From the NCBI GenBank assembly GCA_963717955.1, contig CAVQXR010000001.1, forward strand, positions 1,736,001 to 1,800,000: a DNA stretch of 64,000 nt, written 5' to 3'. The DNA comes from CAVQXR01 sp963717955 (GTDB lineage Bacteria; Actinomycetota; Thermoleophilia; Gaiellales; Gaiellaceae). The notes under the pieces were generated by a model. The model searched no databases. It was not told where the DNA came from and worked only from the letters and a program-made list of their open reading frames with translations. Below, piece after piece: positions 61,511 to 64,000 of the stretch (position 1 is the first letter of the stretch; each line of letters begins with the position of its first letter). The position numbers were made by a program, and so were the translations under genes.

Positions 61511-62850
61511 CCGAGGATCCTCCTGGCGACGGCCCGGGCCGATGCCGGCGCGAGCCCGAGGTACGCGGCCGGATCCAGCAGCCGGTCGAGGGCGGCGTGA
61601 TCGAGGTGCTCGCCCACGCCCGGCGTGGCACGCAGGGCTTCCCGCAGCGACGTCCCTTCGGCCGACGCGCGCCGGGAGGCCTGGTGGACGAGCTGGTGGG
61701 CCGACTCGTGCCCGACCGAGCGACCGAGCGCCATCATCACGGCCTCGGCCATGATCTGCCCGCGGGTCAGCTCGAGGTTCGCGGCCATCCGGGCCTCGTC
61801 CACGTGCAGCCCCTCCAGCACGCCGGCGAGCTTGTCGACGACGCCTCCGCAGAGGATCATGGCCTGCGGGAGCGCGAGCCACTCGACCGCCCAGTAGCCC
61901 ATGTCGCGCTCGAACGCGTGCGCCGGCGTCTCGGCCACTGCCGTGACCGCGGCCCGGAGGAGGCGAGCGCTCGCGATCAGGTACTCGCAGGTCATCGGGT
62001 TCTGCTTTTGCGGCATCGTCGAGGATCCGACGTGGGCCTCGGTCGAAGGCTCGGCGACCTCGGCGATCTCGGTCGCCTGTAGCCGCACGATCTCGGCCGC
62101 GATCCGCTCGGCCGCGGCGCCCACCTCGGCCAGAGCATGTGCGAGATCGCGGACGCGGTCGCGGGTGGCGTGCCAGTGGACGTCCGCCCGCGCGAGCCCG
62201 AGCCGGCGGCAGAACGCGTCCTGCACGGCATCCGCCTGCCCGTCGAGCGCGGCGAGGGTCCCGGCGGCACCGGACAGCTGCGCGGTCAGGGCCGCCTCGC
62301 CGGCGCGGCCGAGGCGCAGCCGGGCACGGTCGAGCTCGTCGCCCCAGGTCGCCGCCTTGAGGCCGAACGTGATCGGGACCGCGTGCTGGCCGTGCGTGCG
62401 GCCCGCCAGCGGAGTCTCCGCATAGCGGTCGGCCAGCACCGCCGCGGCGCGGGTCGCACGGTCGAGATCGCGGCCGATCGGAACCAGCGCGGCTCGGGCC
62501 TGCAGCGCGAAGCCCGTGTCGACGACGTCCTGCGTCGTCGCGCCCCAGTGCACCCAGGCGCCCGCATCGGCGCAACGCCTCGCCAGCTCCCTGATCAGGG
62601 GTACGAGGGGGTGCTTGGACGCGGCGATCCCCGTGCGCAGCACCTCGAGGTCGAACTCCTCGGCCCGGGCCTGTGCACGAATCTGCCGGGCTGCCCCGGG
62701 AGGAACGACGCCGACCTCGCCCTGCGCCTCCGCGAGGGCGGCTTCGACGTCCAGCCAGGCCTGCACGAGCGCCCGGGAATCGAAGACCGCCCGCAGCTCC
62801 GCGGTGCCGTACACGTCGCAGAGCAGCTCGCAATCGAGGGTTGTCGGCAC
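61507..62850 (-). CDS. Fumarase/aspartase-superfamily lyase, PcaB/PurB-like
   Basis: 447 residues from GTG 62850. Superfamily signature VGSSTMPQKQNPMTCEYLIA, the general-base region WVHWGATTQDVVDTGFALQA and AGRTHGQHAVPITFGLKAAT. PcaB (3-carboxy-muconate cycloisomerase) and adenylosuccinate lyase share these; the context (enolase-superfamily enzyme, mutarotase, sugar ATPase, LacI regulator) points to catabolism rather than purine synthesis. First gene of a four-gene reverse operon, divergent from the LacI gene. Confidence 0.85.
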   Translation of the reverse strand: MPTTLDCELLCDVYGTAELRAVFDSRALVQAWLDVEAALAEAQGEVGVVPPGAARQIRAQARAEEFDLEVLRTGIAASKHPLVPLIRELARRCADAGAWVHWGATTQDVVDTGFALQARAALVPIGRDLDRATRAAAVLADRYAETPLAGRTHGQHAVPITFGLKAATWGDELDRARLRLGRAGEAALTAQLSGAAGTLAALDGQADAVQDAFCRRLGLARADVHWHATRDRVRDLAHALAEVGAAAERIAAEIVRLQATEIAEVAEPSTEAHVGSSTMPQKQNPMTCEYLIASARLLRAAVTAVAETPAHAFERDMGYWAVEWLALPQAMILCGGVVDKLAGVLEGLHVDEARMAANLELTRGQIMAEAVMMALGRSVGHESAHQLVHQASRRASAEGTSLREALRATPGVGEHLDHAALDRLLDPAAYLGLAPASARAVARRILG

Positions 62851-62866
62851 GGGATCAAGCTCGCGT

Positions 62867-62882
62867 AGGCATACGATTGCCT
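62867..62882. promoter_or_regulatory. LacI-type operator in divergent intergenic region
   Basis: AGGCATAC-GATTGCCT is a 16-bp imperfect palindrome (6 of 8 positions symmetric) with the central CG step typical of LacI-family operators. It is 17 bp from the lyase start and 62 bp from the lacI start. Confidence 0.45.
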
Positions 62883-62944
62883 GGAGACCCTAGAATGGGG
62901 CGTCGGGCCGTGTCAAGCGCCCTCCCGGCGAGCATCGCGAACCC

Positions 62945-63967
62945 ATGAAGCGCACCAACTCCGTTCGGCTGCTCGACGTAGCGGCGGCAGCAGGCGTCGA
63001 TGCCTCCGTCGTCTCTCGCGTGCTGACCGGCGACGAGCGGCTTTCGATCCGGCCGGAGACGCGGGAACGGATCCTCGAAGCGGCGACCCGCCTGAACTAC
63101 CGGCCGAACACGGCGGCGCGCACGCTGAAGACGGCGCGAACGATGGCGATCGGGATGATCGTCCCCGACTTCGCGAACGTCAACTACCCCACGATCGCCG
63201 CCGGCGCCGAGGATCGAGCTGCCCGGGCCGGCTACTCCCTCCTCGTCGCCAGCGGCTCGGCGTCCGGGCGCTTCCTCGACCTGCACGGCCGGATCGACGG
63301 GCTGCTCGTCGGGATGGCGACCACGGAGACGCCGAGGCTCGGCGACTTCGGGGTCGGAGTCCCCGCGATCCTCGTCAACCGGCGCGAGCCGTGCGGGATC
63401 CCGAGCGTGACGGTCGACGACGAGGCCGGCGCCGCTCTCGCAACCGAGCATCTCGTCGCGATCGGCCACCGCCGCATCGCCCACGTGGCCGGGCCGCAGA
63501 TCGCCGACACGGGCCGCAGGCGCCTCCGAGGCTACGAGACCGCGCTCCGGAGCGCCGGCATCGAGCCCGACACGAGCCTGATCGTCGAAGCAGCGTTCGA
63601 CGAGGCGGGCGGTCACGTCGCGGCGACGCGACTGCTTTCCCTGTCGCCGCGCCCGACCGCGCTGTTCGTCGCGAACGTCCGCGCCGCGCTCGGGGCGATG
63701 GCGGCCGCGCGGCGGCTCGGCCTGCGCGTCCCCGCCGACATCTCGGTCGTCGGGTTCCACGATGCGCCGTTTGCGAGCTATCTCGACCCTGCGCTCACGA
63801 CGGTGCGCATGCCGCTCGCGCAGATGGGACGGCAGGCGGCCGACCACCTGCTCGCCCTGATCGGCGGCACCGGCGTGGACGACCTGATGGTCGCCACCCC
63901 TCCGGAGCTCGTCGTACGGGCCTCCGCCTCCCCGCCCTCCCGCAAGCCGGGTCGGTCGACGACGTAG
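62945..63967 (+). CDS. LacI-family transcriptional regulator
   Basis: 340 residues. HTH and hinge: VRLLDVAAAAGVDASVVSRV, ETRERILEAATRLNYRPNTA and ARTLKTARTMAIG. The periplasmic-binding-like effector domain has VPDFANVNYPTIAAGAEDRA, VSVTVDDEAGAAL-like and ADISVVGFHDAPFASYLDPA. It is complete, stopping at 63965-63967. Divergent from the lyase-dehydratase-ATPase-mutarotase operon with an operator between, it most likely represses that operon until a sugar-type effector appears. Confidence 0.93.
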   Translation: MKRTNSVRLLDVAAAAGVDASVVSRVLTGDERLSIRPETRERILEAATRLNYRPNTAARTLKTARTMAIGMIVPDFANVNYPTIAAGAEDRAARAGYSLLVASGSASGRFLDLHGRIDGLLVGMATTETPRLGDFGVGVPAILVNRREPCGIPSVTVDDEAGAALATEHLVAIGHRRIAHVAGPQIADTGRRRLRGYETALRSAGIEPDTSLIVEAAFDEAGGHVAATRLLSLSPRPTALFVANVRAALGAMAAARRLGLRVPADISVVGFHDAPFASYLDPALTTVRMPLAQMGRQAADHLLALIGGTGVDDLMVATPPELVVRASASPPSRKPGRSTT

Positions 63968-64000
63968 CCGAACGCGCTCCAGCGGAACGCCTCCAGCCGC

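Overview
The window is a very GC-rich bacterial chromosome segment with strong G/C third-position bias, many GTG starts, 1-8 nt gene overlaps, apparent leaderless starts and a high density of two-component, ABC and efflux genes. This suits an actinobacterium. The mix (VanW-type wall protein, peptidoglycan-binding efflux adaptor, CsoR copper operon, CusA-like RND pumps with a tiny lipoprotein partner) makes a Thermoleophilia-like soil or sediment lineage plausible, but that assignment is inference. No rRNA, phage or CRISPR array is visible. One tRNA-Ala(UGC) is present.

Layout. 0-15.8 kb is mostly phosphate homeostasis: polyphosphate kinase (cut by the left edge), two PhoP-like response regulators sharing a 650 bp perfect direct repeat, a PhoR-like kinase, pstSCAB-phoU, a HAD phosphatase, a truncated Pit accessory protein and a Pit transporter. 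PHO-box-like 11-bp direct repeats precede pstS and the first regulator. An arsC-aquaporin pair, an APC permease and a molybdopterin oxidoreductase are interspersed. 15.9-26.5 kb holds a VanW protein, a copper operon (copZ-small ORF-copA-csoR) with a CsoR operator, a membrane dipeptidase, a tautomerase, PPK2 and a methylmalonyl-CoA-mutase-like subunit. 26.7-32 kb holds an Rrf2 regulator and a divergently arranged aromatic-acid meta-cleavage cluster (GntR, DUF1932 dehydrogenase // DUF6282 amidohydrolase, 4-oxalomesaconate hydratase, RraA-type aldolase, type I extradiol dioxygenase). 32-38.9 kb encodes two CusA/CzcA-type RND pumps flanking a mini-adaptor lipoprotein.

39-51.7 kb has secreted proteins, a MacAB-like exporter with a peptidoglycan-binding adaptor, a second ABC exporter, a VapBC pair, an ArsR-SRPBCC pair, a cupin protein, an OsmC-family gene whose second catalytic Cys codon is UGA (selenoprotein candidate), and an NlpC/P60 hydrolase. 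51.8-56.1 kb is a somewhat lower-GC patch with an SDR, small enzymes, decayed genes and a HEAT-repeat membrane protein, ending at tRNA-Ala. 56.2-64 kb has small hypothetical genes and a LacI-controlled catabolic operon (PcaB-like lyase, enolase-superfamily dehydratase, UgpC-type ATPase, DUF4432).

Quality. Many otherwise well-conserved genes are broken by single-base indels, mostly +1 insertions, most densely at 28.7-38.9 kb. I read these as sequence error rather than mass gene decay and annotate full-length loci with the frameshifts noted.
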